Shown: positions 35,228 to 45,790, counted from the first letter of the stretch. The stretch is 64,000 nt of DNA from Auricularia sp. M13 (GCA_037042915.1 CM073196.1:4154001-4218000); one strand, 5' to 3'. Numbers and translations are program-made. Notes: generated by a model not told the origin, from the letters alone.

Positions 35228-36259
35228 ATGGAACGATCGTTGGCGGTTATCTTCAATGTGGATCACGAGGCCAAGCTAGACTTTCCTGAAAACCTCTGGC
35301 AGGCGATCAAACTATCGCGTTCAGTCGTTACAGTGTCCGGGAAAGCATGCTCCGCGAGAAACGGCGAGCACAATCTTGATGGGCAGCGGGCTTTACAGCG
35401 GTATCTTGCGCTCGAGCTACCTCATCTTCGCGCCCTACACCTGGTACTCAGCTACGATGCATCTCCGCGACTAAGTATCCTAGCATACATGTTGCACGCA
35501 GGCTCAGGCTTCCCGAAAATTCAGCACCTCAGCCTAAGGCTCGAATTCAGCTGCACTCAACTCACTCTGAAGGAGCTCTTCGCTGCACTGCATGGCATGC
35601 ATTGTCTGACGAAGCTGGAGCTGCTCGCCATCAATTGGCGGGACCGCCCTATCGACATAGCACGACTGCGCGCACCTCAATTTCAATTGAAGGTATTCAA
35701 GACCCATCACCTTTTCCCTGGTTGCGGTATCCTGCTGCGCAACTCTTGCGACACGCTTCATACCCTCGTCCTCCAGCGGGCCAGACTATCAAGTAAAAAA
35801 TACAACTACCTGGACACAAACGGAGACCCGCTGTGCCTTCGCAACCTTCGCAACCTGTGCATCCACGGCGAGCTCCTCAGCGACATCACCTCCCTCGTAG
35901 CTGCTTGCCCGCGGTTGGAGCTGTTCCGCCTCTCATGGGTCAAATACATGGCCGACTTCGAAACATACGGAGTTCCGGCGTTGGAGGCACTCCGTTGTCC
36001 CCTGAAACATCTCGAGCTGGGAAGCTTTCTTTACATCTGGTTCAAGCAGGTCCCCAGCATTCGGCAACTTTTCACACGCCCGGACTCGCCGCTACGAAAC
36101 TTGCGCACCTTCGGATGGCACCTCCCATACCACTCAGGGGCCATACACCCAAGTCCCTTGTTTCAAACGCTTGCAGAGCGCCGCGTCCTGCAATACGACG
36201 GGTCTCGCGAAGGCAGGGTCGAGCTTAAATCGATGGTGCGCAGCTCAGCGGATTCCTAG
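35228..36259 (+). CDS. LRR-family protein, copy B (no F-box seen)
   Basis: An intact single-exon gene of 343 residues, starting MERSLAVIFNVDHEAKLDFP and ending MVRSSADS. Blocks: RALQRYLALELPHLRALHLV; IQHLSLRLEFSCTQLTLKEL; FAALHGMHCLTKLELLAINW; IDIARLRAPQFQLKVFKTHH; the core LFPGCGILLRNSCDTLHTLV; LRNLRNLCIHGELLSDITSL; ACPRLELFRLSW; VPALEALRCPLKHLELGSF; RPDSPLRNLRTFGWH; and SPLFQTLAERRVLQY. The regular leucines point to an LRR solenoid like those in the C-terminal part of basidiomycete F-box proteins, but the F-box is absent. No signal peptide or membrane segment. It is part of a local family (A, B, E intact; C, D, F decayed). Function unknown. Confidence 0.75.
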   Translation: MERSLAVIFNVDHEAKLDFPENLWQAIKLSRSVVTVSGKACSARNGEHNLDGQRALQRYLALELPHLRALHLVLSYDASPRLSILAYMLHAGSGFPKIQHLSLRLEFSCTQLTLKELFAALHGMHCLTKLELLAINWRDRPIDIARLRAPQFQLKVFKTHHLFPGCGILLRNSCDTLHTLVLQRARLSSKKYNYLDTNGDPLCLRNLRNLCIHGELLSDITSLVAACPRLELFRLSWVKYMADFETYGVPALEALRCPLKHLELGSFLYIWFKQVPSIRQLFTRPDSPLRNLRTFGWHLPYHSGAIHPSPLFQTLAERRVLQYDGSREGRVELKSMVRSSADS

Positions 36260-36411
36260 GGCACTCCCATGGCTTTGCAAACAATTAACTCATCAAACAA
36301 TAGTTCTAGCTTCGTTGGCTGGCTATCCTCTGCCAATGTATTGCTTCAATCGCCCAGGGCCATCGACAGTTTAGTGTACATATCGGTTCACATATTCGGC
36401 CGAGCCTTCTC

Positions 36412-36993
36412 TAGTGATGTGCCGGCCCGGCTCAGCTCAAAGCCGCCGGCTACGGCTCGGCTTCGAGGGGCTCAGGCTCGACGACGTCGTGAGCCGGGCC
36501 CTGAGCCGGCGGCTCATGCAAGCCGGCGGCCCAGCCGCGGCTCAGAACGGCCTGAGCACGACGGATATCAGCAATGAAAAAGAAGCTCTACCCTCACCAT
36601 TGTATGCTCATATACTCAATCAATAGTTCTTTAGCTCTTCGGCGATGTTGTAACGTGTGTGGAGGGCTGCGAACAGCGCCGCGGGGATGAACGGAGCGCC
36701 GCTGCGCGATCCGACAAACGATCCAAGCCGTCGGTCGGTCCGTTCGAAGTAAAACCATTCTACAGCAACAATTAGATTGGGTATACTGGAAACTAGAGGG
36801 TCACTTACTCTGAAGTATAGCACTGTCAACGCTGTACAGTGTGAGCCCCGGCCCAGCGGCCGGCTCGCGGCTTGACAGAGCGCAAGCCGAGCCGCAAGCC
36901 CTTCCGAGCCGGTCGGACGGCCCGGCCAGGCTCGGCCTGCAAGCAGCTCGGCTCGGCCGGCTCGCGGCTTGAGCCGAAGCCGACCCATCACTA
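36412..36993. mobile_element. Non-autonomous hAT-like DNA element (582 bp)
   Basis: The left end reads TAGTGATGTGCCGGCCCGGC and the reverse complement of the right end reads TAGTGATGGGTCGGCTTCGG. The first eight bases are identical and the ends continue as GGCTC/GAGCC-rich blocks (36420-36555 and 36845-36990) in opposite orientation. A TAGTG end and GC-rich sub-terminal repeats are typical of the hAT superfamily (YAGNG ends). There is no transposase, so the copy is non-autonomous. An 8-bp target duplication was not found: flanks GCCTTCTC and CACCGCTA do not match, so the ends or flanks may have drifted. The core (36557-36844) carries a minus-strand open segment discussed separately. Confidence 0.6.
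36622..36770 (-). other. Spliced-looking 3' coding segment inside the hAT-like element
   Basis: On the minus strand an acceptor-like GTTGCTGTAG (near 36764) is followed by an open segment: EWFYFERTDRRLGSFVGSRS then GAPFIPAALFAALHTRYN and IAEELKNY before TGA at about 36622. A donor-like AGAGTAAGT lies about 50 nt upstream. It reads like the last exon of a real protein (well-mixed composition, ordinary codon use), not like repeat DNA. It could be a captured host exon or the remnant of an element gene. I do not recognise the family. Confidence 0.35.
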
Positions 36994-37465
36994 CACCGCT
37001 ACACGGGAGGCTTCGCTGACAGACGTCCGGCGTGGCTTGTCGGGAGGATTCCGGCAAGTTGTCCGGACGTCATGACAGCGACGTCTGCACCGATAGTGCT
37101 CTGCAAAACAGGGGCAGCTCTCCAGACGTTCGATTTCGGACGGCTGTCAGGTGGGGCGTCCGTGTCCTTGGGACATCGGCGGCAGGTCTGCAATCCAGCA
37201 GCACGTTGTCTGGGCTTGGCTTGTTCTCGTATATCCCTTACGGACCGCTCTGCTCAATTCCATGGATGACGACAAGAAAACAATTTTATTGCGGTGGCAC
37301 AAGACACGATTATGGTGAATACAGCCGATCAGAGCGCCATACTGTGACGTTCTTATTTGGATAAGACATGGGCCAAGTCATGAAATAGCAAAGAACTCAC
37401 CGCGGTTTTTGTGAGCGCGGGCACATGACTCCGGCACGTCCGACACCCTGCTGGTACGCCAGTGC
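36994..37465. other. Region between the hAT-like element and the two-gene module, with a stem-loop
   Basis: No gene is seen. Positions 37022-37071 form an imperfect inverted repeat whose outer arms GACGTCCGG and CCGGACGTC match perfectly over 9 bp, with partial pairing further in. Related GTCCGG/CGGAC words recur to about 37170. It may mark one end of the adjacent mobile module, but no matching partner was found on its other side. Confidence 0.35.
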
Positions 37466-38824
37466 CTACTTGGGGCTCGAGTTGCTGGCGGACGAACTTG
37501 CGGCCGGCGCAGGCGCAGTTGGCTAAAAGACGGAATGAGCAACACGTTCCAAGCCAATGACCACTCGACTGACCTGGCTCGGGCGCTGCACGCACGCACG
37601 CTTCCGTGCAAAGCTGACCGTCTCGGTCGCGGTCTTCTCAACGAGGCGCTGATGCTCGGGGGCGGTTGCTGCATCTACGACGGCCACGTTGCTAGCCTCG
37701 GGCCCGTACTTGTCGAGATCTTTGCGATACACTGATTTAAAGTGTCTGTTGTTAAACATCAGAGATGAAGACAATGCACTGAAAGGACTCACGCGGTGTA
37801 TTTCTCGCCGGGGAACTGCTGGCGTGCTTTGTCGAGCAGCTGGTCAATCTTGTCCCAGAAATTCTTCAGGTCGAAACCAACCTCCGGTCCATAGCACCTC
37901 TTCGGCGCATCAGAGACTGCAGCCAGTACTGACAGTGCACGCACCAGCCATGCCAACCGGAGATAGAACTCCACGGTGAGCTTAACGCCGGATCCGTTTA
38001 CAACCTCTGCAGCGAGGGTCGCGATATCGGTGCCGGCTGGGATGCTTTCTTTGACCTGAACAGTGCTCAGCAGGTTGCCGGGCAGCAATCAATACACACC
38101 TTGCGCTTCATTTCTGACCGATGGTCCGTTAACTTGTCGCCAACCCGCTTGAGAACTTTTTCGAGTCTCCCGACATCACTGTCGGGAGGGAGCACGACTT
38201 TGCCGGCACGCATTGCGGCCTGTGCGCGATCAATGAGATGCCAGTGGGCGCAAATTGGACGCACCAGGATTGTATCGGGCGCCCATTTCTTGTACGCCCT
38301 GCAGTTGGCCGAATAGACGAAGGCCATTGTATACTTGGCGATGCTGCCCTACGCACAATCAGACGGGTGAGTACAACACGAGCAGCACGTACCTCAAGCT
38401 CAGCAGGTATGGCCCAGGCAGTTGCGCCGGACTGGGCAGCAAGGGTCTCCTTGACGGAGAGCGTTGTCGCATGCAGCATGATCAACTGCTGTTGGAATTT
38501 TAACTGCCAAAAAGTTAGTCAGTAAATGAGGTGGATAGTGGGCAAACATACCCGAGAGAAACGCTCAAGCTCGAGCCCGCTGTTGGTGTTCAGGCCCTGT
38601 TGCTTCGTCAGCGTCTGAACGAGTCGAGTGTGGTCGTCGGCCTCGTCGTCTGAATCAAGCACTGTGGAAGGGCGTTTGCGGGTTGTCGAAGACGGTTTGC
38701 TGAGGTCGAGGCTGGGTGTGTCATTACTGGGTGGAGAGTGAGCGGTGCTCTGGCGGTGGTCAGCAATCGTAGGTGGAGGACGCGCTGGCGATGGCGAGGG
38801 AGAAGGAAGGTTGATTTCAGTCAT
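37466..38824 (-). CDS. Partner gene of the two-gene mobile-type module (unknown family)
   Basis: A multi-exon gene from MTEINLPSPSPSPARPPPTI at 38824; the frame upstream has only GTG. It ends PTAPAPAASSSASNSSPK with TAG at 37466, reached by a frame-keeping junction after ACVQRPSQ. The N-terminus is Ser/Pro-rich and acidic (VLDSDDEADD). Then come LVQTLTKQQGLNTNSGLELE, KFQQQLIMLHATTLSVKETL, GSIAKYTMAFVYSANCRAYK, LPPDSDVGRLEKVLKRVGDK, LRLAWLVRALSVLAA, and FWDKIDQLLDKARQQFPGEK. The mid-part is helical and polar, without membrane segments. From memory similar proteins (Ser/Asp-rich start, LPxxxExxxxxWxKV, helical core) are multi-copy in Agaricomycetes. It is divergent from the large gene at 39135 with a 310-bp shared promoter. 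A DNA-binding or accessory role for a transposon is inference only. Confidence 0.6.
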
Positions 38825-39134
38825 GCAGGGCTTTGGGAGAGATGGAAGACGCAGACAAGAGGGCACACCTTTTTCATGTCATTTTCCGCCTCGTTCTTGC
38901 CGCACGGAGCAGGGGCAGACGATCGTGTCTGCGCAAACGCCTTTGACGATTGTTCGTGATGTAAGACTCTGCCCTGACGTGCGTATCTGCCGCAGCGTCG
39001 ACCATGGTACCTTGCGTTGGAGCCAGGGCGTTTGCGCAGAGCATTCCGTGATGATGGTGCGTGCTGTTGGCGACGGAGTGTGCGAAGCTCGAACCCAACC
39101 TGGGCTCGGCCATTTCCGAAACTCTCTGCCGACC
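38825..39134. promoter_or_regulatory. Shared divergent promoter of the two-gene module
   Basis: These 310 bp separate the ATGs of two oppositely directed genes. The words TGCGCAAACGC (near 38931) and GCGTTTGCGCA (near 39027) form an inverted pair about 95 bp apart, a possible binding site for a shared regulator. No TATA box was seen. Confidence 0.4.
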
Positions 39135-42100
39135 ATGCCACGAATTGCAAAGGATCGTCCTGGTGCGCAAATAATCTATATTTTATCTCAGCCTCTGATA
39201 TAGCCTAGGATTCGAAGAGAGCGATGATGGCTCGAAATTGCGCTGCCTCACTTGTGTCCTTTATGCGCGCGATCCCGACTTGAAATGGATTCAGCGTCGC
39301 TCAGCAGCCGCCCATCTCAAGCAGAAGCAGCACTTGGATAATGTCAGAGACCAGCACTTGAGTCACCAGCACACCTCTGCGCCACTCAGTCTGGCTGAAG
39401 CCCACGTCCCGGTCCCAGGCAATCTCAATCCTCACGCCGAAGCGCCTCGCCGTCCGCGACAGCCCGAATTTGACGTGAACGGTGTCCCAGCACCAGAGCA
39501 TGGGTATTGGGACGATGAAATGGAGATAGATGAACTTGAGATCCTCTCCAATGCCAGCGAGGCCTCTGGGGAGAACGAGCCCGAGGACAAGGAGTACCGC
39601 ACAATTTTGCAACAATTGCTGGCCAAAGTCGCCATTCTCACGGGATCGGATCGGCCTGAAGATGAGAGTCTGCCTTATAATCCATTGGATGAGCTGGCAG
39701 AGTTCATAGGTTTGTTATATTTGCACTGCTATGCGGTGATGATTGACGGTCGGTGCAGAAGAGGATCCTGACGAAGATGAGATCGCGCGCCTCCTCGGTG
39801 CTATGGGCGAGTCGCGAGACTGGGCTCCATATCCGAACAAGACGGTACGTACCAAATCAATACCTCCACCATTGCAACTGAGAAGCCTGCATTCGCAGTG
39901 CTTCCTGCTTGATCTATTTGATAACCTCGCGCGGCTCCGGCTATCGTCTGCCCAACTGCGCTTGGTGCTCTGGATCATGAAGGAGTGCGGTGCGGTGAAT
40001 GTGCCTTCATTATACGCTCTGCGAGCACTCCAGAAGCGACTGAATGCGTCCATTGGAATCAAGACGCGCCACTTCAAGTCGTCGCTGGGAAACATCTACT
40101 CCTCGAACGACATTGGCCAGGCAATTGCACGGGTGAGTGTTCTATACATCGTGCACATGGCTTTACTGACAGTTTGGCAGGACTGGGCGAACCCCGAGCT
40201 CGGACCATTGCTACAAATTTATCCAGCAGAGACCAGAGGCCCTCGAAGCGAGCTTTGGCACTTCGACCGCCTCAAAGAGCTCGATCGATCGCTGCTCACG
40301 CCTATGTATGTTCAGGGGAGCAGCAAACACTTCTATGTCAACGAGGTGGCAAGGCTTCATTCTGGGCAGGTCGTTGTACCACTCATGTGGATTGTACGCG
40401 ACGAGGAACTGTGCGCCGACGCATATTTGGCAACGGTCGAAGAGGTAAGTATAGGAATTAGCCTTCAGCCGTGGAGCTGACGAGAAACATTGCAGGGGGA
40501 TCTTGTCATTGATGCGACCACCGAGTGCAGCATCCGTGCGCGGGACTTGCGCGATAATTACCACGACCTCAGGCGACGAGATGCATCGCTTTTCAACCTG
40601 CGCCTTCGTATCATCGGCGATCTCCCTCAGTATCTACAAGACTCTCCTTCGTTCAACAGCCTACAGGAGAACCCGCTTCGCGAGCTCGCAGCGGGTGTAC
40701 CGCTTTACAGTTCATTCCTCCATCAGTGGGCAGACGACGTCTCCGGAAACCAGTCTAAGCAATACAACAAGCATGAGAATATCTGCGTCTCTCATGCCAA
40801 CGTACCCGGTCGTCTTCTCCAGCAAGAGTACAACGTCCGCTTTGTTTCAACATCGCCGCATGCGACTGCGCTGGAACAATTTGAGGCAATGGGCACCATG
40901 ATCAAGTACGTCGTATGCGTCATCAAATCACCGTGGTGCCACCCGCTTGCTCTAACGTTTGAAACCAGGGAGTCGCAGGCAAAGCCGATAACAACGCTAC
41001 ATGTTACAGCGGACGCTCGATATCTCTGCAAAATCCGTCTGATTCCAATTTCTTGCCTTGCCGATAATCCGCAGCAATCCGCTGAAGCTTCTCATATTGG
41101 GCCTGGCGGTAACCTTCTCTGCCGCTGTTGTAAGGTCGGAGGCCCAGCTACCCAGACCTCAACCGACGAGGGCTACGCAAGCCTGTTCAGTGTATGTGAA
41201 CCTGCGCTGCGGCCTGCTTCTCACTCATCAGCTTTCCAGGAAGGCGAGCCGAGAACTGGGGCGGAGACTCTTGCCTGCGTTAACGAGCAACTGGACACAG
41301 CCAAAACCGGTGTGGAAAGCGCGGTCACGAGTCTCCAAACAAAGACTGGAGTGAAGGATCGGATAGCACAGCACTGGATTGATCGGTTGATCAGTCGCGC
41401 GCGCGAGCTCAAGAACGGCCCGCGCAGACTCACGGACGATGAAATCGTCACCGAGCTGACTGCGTGGCTGAAGTCGCAAATCGGCGAACATGAGGCATAC
41501 AATGTCCTTCTCAATTTTGCAGGTAAGTTTTCGGCTCTCGCCCCCGGTTCACATCTGGTCCACACTGATCGCAATCCATCAGGGCTCGATCCGAACGTCG
41601 ACACGCCCGTCGAGATCCTGCACACGGTTCTCCTGGGCATCGTTAAGTACTCCTGGCACGGATTCCATACCGGCTGGAAGGCAGGGTCGGCCGAAACGTT
41701 CACAGCCCGACTTCAATCTACCGACATGACCGGTCTAAGCTCGATGCCGCTACGTGCAACCTACATCGTCCAATACAAGAACAACCTGATCGGAAAGCAC
41801 TTCAAGACGCTCATGCAGACGATGGCTTTTCATTCTCGTGGTATCACATCTCCCGACAGCTACCGCCTTTTCAAATGCATCGGTTCACTTGGCGCTGCGC
41901 TCTGGATCGCTGAAATCGATGACTTGGAGCAGTACCTGGTGTGTTGTTCGTGTTTCGGTAGTATCAGACTAATAACCTCGTTCAAAGGCTGATCTCGAAG
42001 TCTTGATTGACAATGTCCTCGACGCGTTCGTCGCGCTTGATGCATCAAGAATAGTGAACAAGCAGAAGATCCATGTCCTCAAGCACCTCGTTCGCGACAT

Positions 42101-43668
42101 TCGACGATTTGGACTTGCTGTCCGGTTCTCCACAGAAATATTTGAATGCTTCAATGCGGTTTTTCGTTTCTCGTCGATTCTCAGCAATCACCAGGCACCA
42201 AGTCGCGACATCGCCACGAAGATGGCAAGCCTCGAGCGCGTCAAACATCTCGTCAGTGGAGGATATTGGTCCACCGACGATTGGGCAACAAGCGCAACCG
42301 CCGGTGATGGTGTGAGAGCATACATCCACTCGCACCCAATCATTTTGCAACACTTGGGTTGGAGTCGTCATGTTCCTGCCAAGATCGGCAAGTATCCTAT
42401 CGTGCTCTGTATTCAGCATCTGACATGGGCTGTTGCACAGGCTCCTTCATTCTTCCGGGTTTGAAGAAGCAGAGACGATGTTTGTGGGCCGCGACAGCCG
42501 CAGCACAGCACATTGGCACCCCACCCTCGAACGCGACCACCACCGAGTGGATTCATACTCACCGTGTGACCATCAAATCCGGGGATTCAGCGGAAACTGG
42601 TGCCTGGGTGTGTGTCGTCTCAGGAAATGTACGCCACCGTTCAAGTTGGATTTCCGGCGTATTTGTTGGGCTGATCTGTGCTCTGGCGCACTGCAGGGGT
42701 CGTACTTTGGCAGAATTATCGAGTCCATTGCGTCTACCAACGGCAAAAAGGCCGTCTTGATGACAATCGAAAGATATCGGCTCGGCGACGCGCGGCACGG
42801 CGAGTTTGATATGCCCACGCTGACGCGCCTGCCCACCAAGGAGTTTTTCGTTCTCGCGCCGGAGGTACGGTGCATTTTTCAAGTGTCCTGCAGCTATTCA
42901 CCGGCTTGCTAGAGCGTGCAATTCATATTCAATGTGCAACATGACTGCGCTACTGGCAGATGCACCACATCGCTCGCCGCAACCACTGTGCATCAAGAGC
43001 GTCAATCGCTGACGCAGGAGCTGCCAATGCTCATGCACAAGGACGATGGCATGTTCATCATCAACACGCATGCCCTGCACAACGCGCATCTCCTCCGACG
43101 CTTCTTGCCTCGTCACTTAGTTGCCCCGACCCGCACACACGCCCAAGGCACTGCTCGGGACGAATTCCATGCTTCCATGGCTGCAAACCTGCGCCAAATC
43201 CTTGCAGTGAGCAATGCAAACAGGAAGAAGAAGAAAGCGGCGAAAGACGCGGCCGCGAAAGGCACGACGGCGCAAACGGCAGCGAGTCGATTGGCACCTG
43301 CCGTTGGTTCTTCAACAGGCCAGCAGAATCCAGCTGTAGGCGTAGCTGGTGCAAGCCAGGGGCTGCTGATGCCACAAGTGCCGCCGCTCGCACTCCCGCC
43401 GCTGCCGCAAGCGTTGCCGCCGATGTTGCCCCCTTACGGCGCACCCCACTTCGTGCCTCATCCATATGCTCCGTATGCATACCCCGGCCACCCTCATCAT
43501 TTCGCCGCGGACATGGGCTGGACACACGGCCCCGTGCAGCAGCAGCCACGGCAGGACATCGGCCAATGGAGCCAAGAAGCGCCGGTGCCGCCTGCGCCGC
43601 CGCACTTCCATGTGCCTGGAGCTCAACATACTCGGCCATCAGACCAGACAGGAGGTCATCGAGAATAG
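39135..43668 (+). CDS. Large multi-copy Agaricomycete protein, putative DNA-transposon gene
   Basis: At least nine exons. The short first exon (MPRIAKDRP) joins through a 46-nt intron to GFEESDDGSKLRCLTCVLYA, a C2H2-like finger with two Cys and the His pair in AAAHLKQKQH. Then an acidic linker (YWDDEMEIDELEILSN); CFLLDLFDNLARLRLSSAQL; KSSLGNIYSSNDIGQAIAR; LGPLLQIYPAETRGPRSELW; KHFYVNEVARLHSGQVVVPL; VIDATTECSIRARDL; EYNVRFVSTSPHATALEQFE; LLCRCCKVGGPA; VDTPVEILHTVLLGIVKYSW; YKNNLIGKHFKTLMQTMAFH; FGLAVRFSTEIFECFNAVFR; QHDCATGRC and FIINTHALHNAHLLRRFLPR. It ends in a Pro/Ala/Tyr-rich tail and TAG-bounded stop at 43668. From memory close relatives of these blocks occur in many copies per genome across Agaricomycetes, which suggests a mobile gene. 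I could not identify a DDE triad or assign KDZ, Plavaka or CACTA, so the class stays open. About 1,250 residues, apparently uninterrupted. Confidence 0.7.
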
Positions 43669-44126
43669 TTTTATATAGCCCTACTTGAATACTGTAGCTG
43701 AAATACAGAGTCTGCCTAGTACATCAATGGAGGATGACCCGGCAGCCCGCTTGTCACCTGGCTCAGACACCAGCCTGATGTCGACCGAGGCTGGGAGCCG
43801 CGATGCCAAGGTGACGTCGAGGCTGCTAGCGGCGCGACAAGGCAGACGCTCGCGGACGGTCGATCTGAGGAGAACCACCGACGCGCATCGTGTCGCTCTC
43901 CTTGGAACGTCTGACGTCGAGATCGGCGGCACATTTCGTGTCAGATGTCCGATCGCGATTGCCTTCGTTTGGCGGTGTAGCCTTCTCCGGTCTTACATAA
44001 GGCTGTGGCGGGGTTAGGCGGGAGCATTTCTCTGTTGTCACCCAACCAAGACAGGCCGCAATCCTGTCAAGGCGCGTTGCATGTATCCAAGCTCATTTTG
44101 TTGTTAGAAACTCATCTCTTGTCTAG
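43669..44126. other. Region between the module and LRR copy E
   Basis: About 460 bp. The plus strand stays open across 43685-44017 and begins with a Ser/Asp-rich stretch, but it starts with TTG and shows no motif. It may contain the right end of the mobile module. Confidence 0.35.
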
Positions 44127-45260
44127 ATGGAAAACCCGGTAGCGATAGTCTTTGACATTGGGCGCGACGGTGATGTGGGGAATCTTCCAGAGACCATAAC
44201 CCAGACGACGGCACTGGCGGATTCAATCGCCACGTTATCCGCAAAGTACCTTTATCCCTATTCAGGTGTCTACCCCGCGCATGACGGCCTGGACATTGTA
44301 CAGCAGTATATGGCGTTGCCGTTGGCTCAGCTTCGCGGCCTGGGCGTGTATCTCGACATCTACGAATACACGCGCGAAGGAATATTGGCAGATAGTCTGC
44401 GCGTCGGGGCAGGCTGGTATTGCCTTCGAAGACTCACGCTTTACCTCGACCGGACCACGGCTGCACTTTCACTGGAGAGCTTCTATGCTGCGTTGCACAA
44501 CATGCCAGCGCTGACCTGCCTGACATTAGACTGTGCCCCGTGGTTAATCCCCCCTGCCGACATGACGCAACTGCGGGCTCCTCCATGTCAGCTGCGTTCG
44601 TTTACCACGCGATTTCTTTTCCCTGGGTGCGGCATTCTGCTGCGCAATTCGAGCGATACACTTCATACTCTCGTGCTTGAAGCCGCCAGACTCTCTTACG
44701 GCCAAAATCGCGGCCTCGAGACACCCTATGGCCCACTTATCTTTCGAGCTCTTCGAAATTTAGACATCTACTATCGCCTCGACAACGACATAACGCCCCT
44801 TGTCACGGCGTGTCCGCGTCTTGAGCGTCTGCGAATCATGGATTCCACCAACAGCGAGGACTTCGAAGCGTTCATATCTCCTGCACTCGAGGCTCTGGAG
44901 AGTCCTTTGCAATTTCTGCAACTCTCTATTTCCACTTACCGTTTCGAATCCCTTCCTCGCTTCATTCAACTAGTAGAGCGCCCGGATTCGCCCCTCAGGA
45001 ATTTGCGGACGGTCGTCTGCAATATCCAAGGCTTCGACTATGACGTGCCGGAGTTTGACTACCGGAAGAGTCCTCTGTTTCGAACCTTGGCCGCGCGGCG
45101 CGTTGCACAATACATCGGCCCTAACCCATACAGGACATATGTACGTAGCTGGCATATTATTACTTGTTCTGATGATATTCTTAACGTCATCACTACTAGG
45201 TATTCCACGACATTTAGCTACACAACGACATCTAACGACATGCCTCGGCCTTGCCAGTAG
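44127..45260 (+). CDS. LRR-family protein, copy E (no F-box seen)
   Basis: An intact copy that starts MENPVAIVFDIGRDGDVGNL. Blocks align along the full length with copy B: GLDIVQQYMALPLAQLRGLG; CLRRLTLYLDRTTAALSLES; FYAALHNMPALTCLTLD; MTQLRAPPCQLRSFTTRFLF; PGCGILLRNSSDTLHTLVLE; RALRNLDIYYRLDNDITPLV; TACPRLERLRIMD; ISPALEALESPLQFLQLS; ERPDSPLRNLRTVV; SPLFRTLAARRVAQY. Read straight through it has 377 residues. A donor GTACGTAGC at 45139 and an acceptor CACTACTAG near 45197 could instead remove about 60 nt and end the protein at TYVFHDI; the family ends soon after the ARRV block, so the spliced form is plausible. Cytosolic or nuclear by lack of signal or membrane segments. Function unknown. Confidence 0.75.
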   Translation: MENPVAIVFDIGRDGDVGNLPETITQTTALADSIATLSAKYLYPYSGVYPAHDGLDIVQQYMALPLAQLRGLGVYLDIYEYTREGILADSLRVGAGWYCLRRLTLYLDRTTAALSLESFYAALHNMPALTCLTLDCAPWLIPPADMTQLRAPPCQLRSFTTRFLFPGCGILLRNSSDTLHTLVLEAARLSYGQNRGLETPYGPLIFRALRNLDIYYRLDNDITPLVTACPRLERLRIMDSTNSEDFEAFISPALEALESPLQFLQLSISTYRFESLPRFIQLVERPDSPLRNLRTVVCNIQGFDYDVPEFDYRKSPLFRTLAARRVAQYIGPNPYRTYVRSWHIITCSDDILNVITTRYSTTFSYTTTSNDMPRPCQ

Positions 45261-45790
45261 TCGCAGTTCGCATTTATCTCATTTATCTCTCCACGCCGTG
45301 GCAAACCGCAGCATTGCCGTGGCTAGTCCTAATTTCATCAGTCCATGGCTTCCGTGTTAGATCAAGGCCTCCTGCTTTTTTTATCATGGGAGAATGTCTT
45401 CAGCAAGCGATCACTCACTGCCGACTCAGTTTCCGCCTCCAGGGAGGAACTTTGCGCTCTTGCTGGCATCGCGGATGAGTCCAGAGAGCTGAAAAAAACG
45501 AATATGCGGATCTGGCAGAAGCATGGCGTCAACAGCTCTCCTGGTCCATACGCACTGTACGAGCTTCCGTCAAACTCAATCTGCCATCCGCAGCAACGCG
45601 CAGCCGGGAGTGTACGCGTCCCCATGCGATATGCCTTATTCAGTAAGTGCGATTATCAGATTTCGGTTTGGAGCTTAAATGAAACGTAGCGCTGCGCATG
45701 CCGCGAGGCTTACGTGGTGCGCCGGCTGAAAACAGCCAGCCTATATATGAAGGAGCTTTTTCGCCAAACTTTTCAACTGGTACAGCCACC
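45261..45790. promoter_or_regulatory. Intergenic with TATA box of O-methyltransferase 2
   Basis: CTATATATGA at 45741-45750 lies about 45 bp upstream of the start at 45791, the same spacing as in O-methyltransferase 1. The open frame 45345-45689 on the plus strand has an ATG but no recognisable motif or continuation, so I do not call it. Confidence 0.5.

Larger units (their letters stand above)
37466..43668. mobile_element. Putative two-gene mobile module (class uncertain)
   Basis: The divergent pair at 37466-38824 and 39135-43668 behaves like one unit: both belong to families that I recall as multi-copy in Agaricomycetes, they share one promoter, and the flanking genes on both sides are copies of the LRR family (B and E). 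The true outer ends were not found; the hAT-like element lies 470 bp to the left and LRR copy E 460 bp to the right. No terminal inverted repeats were identified. Confidence 0.4.

Noticed and set aside
36412-43668. Idea that the hAT-like ends are the terminal repeats of the large two-gene module
   Set aside because: Both TAGTGATG ends lie to the left of the module and enclose only 582 bp, so they define a separate small element.
45345-45689. Plus-strand ORF of 114 residues upstream of O-methyltransferase 2
   Set aside because: It has an ATG but no recognisable domain, runs into the promoter and shows no splice continuation.
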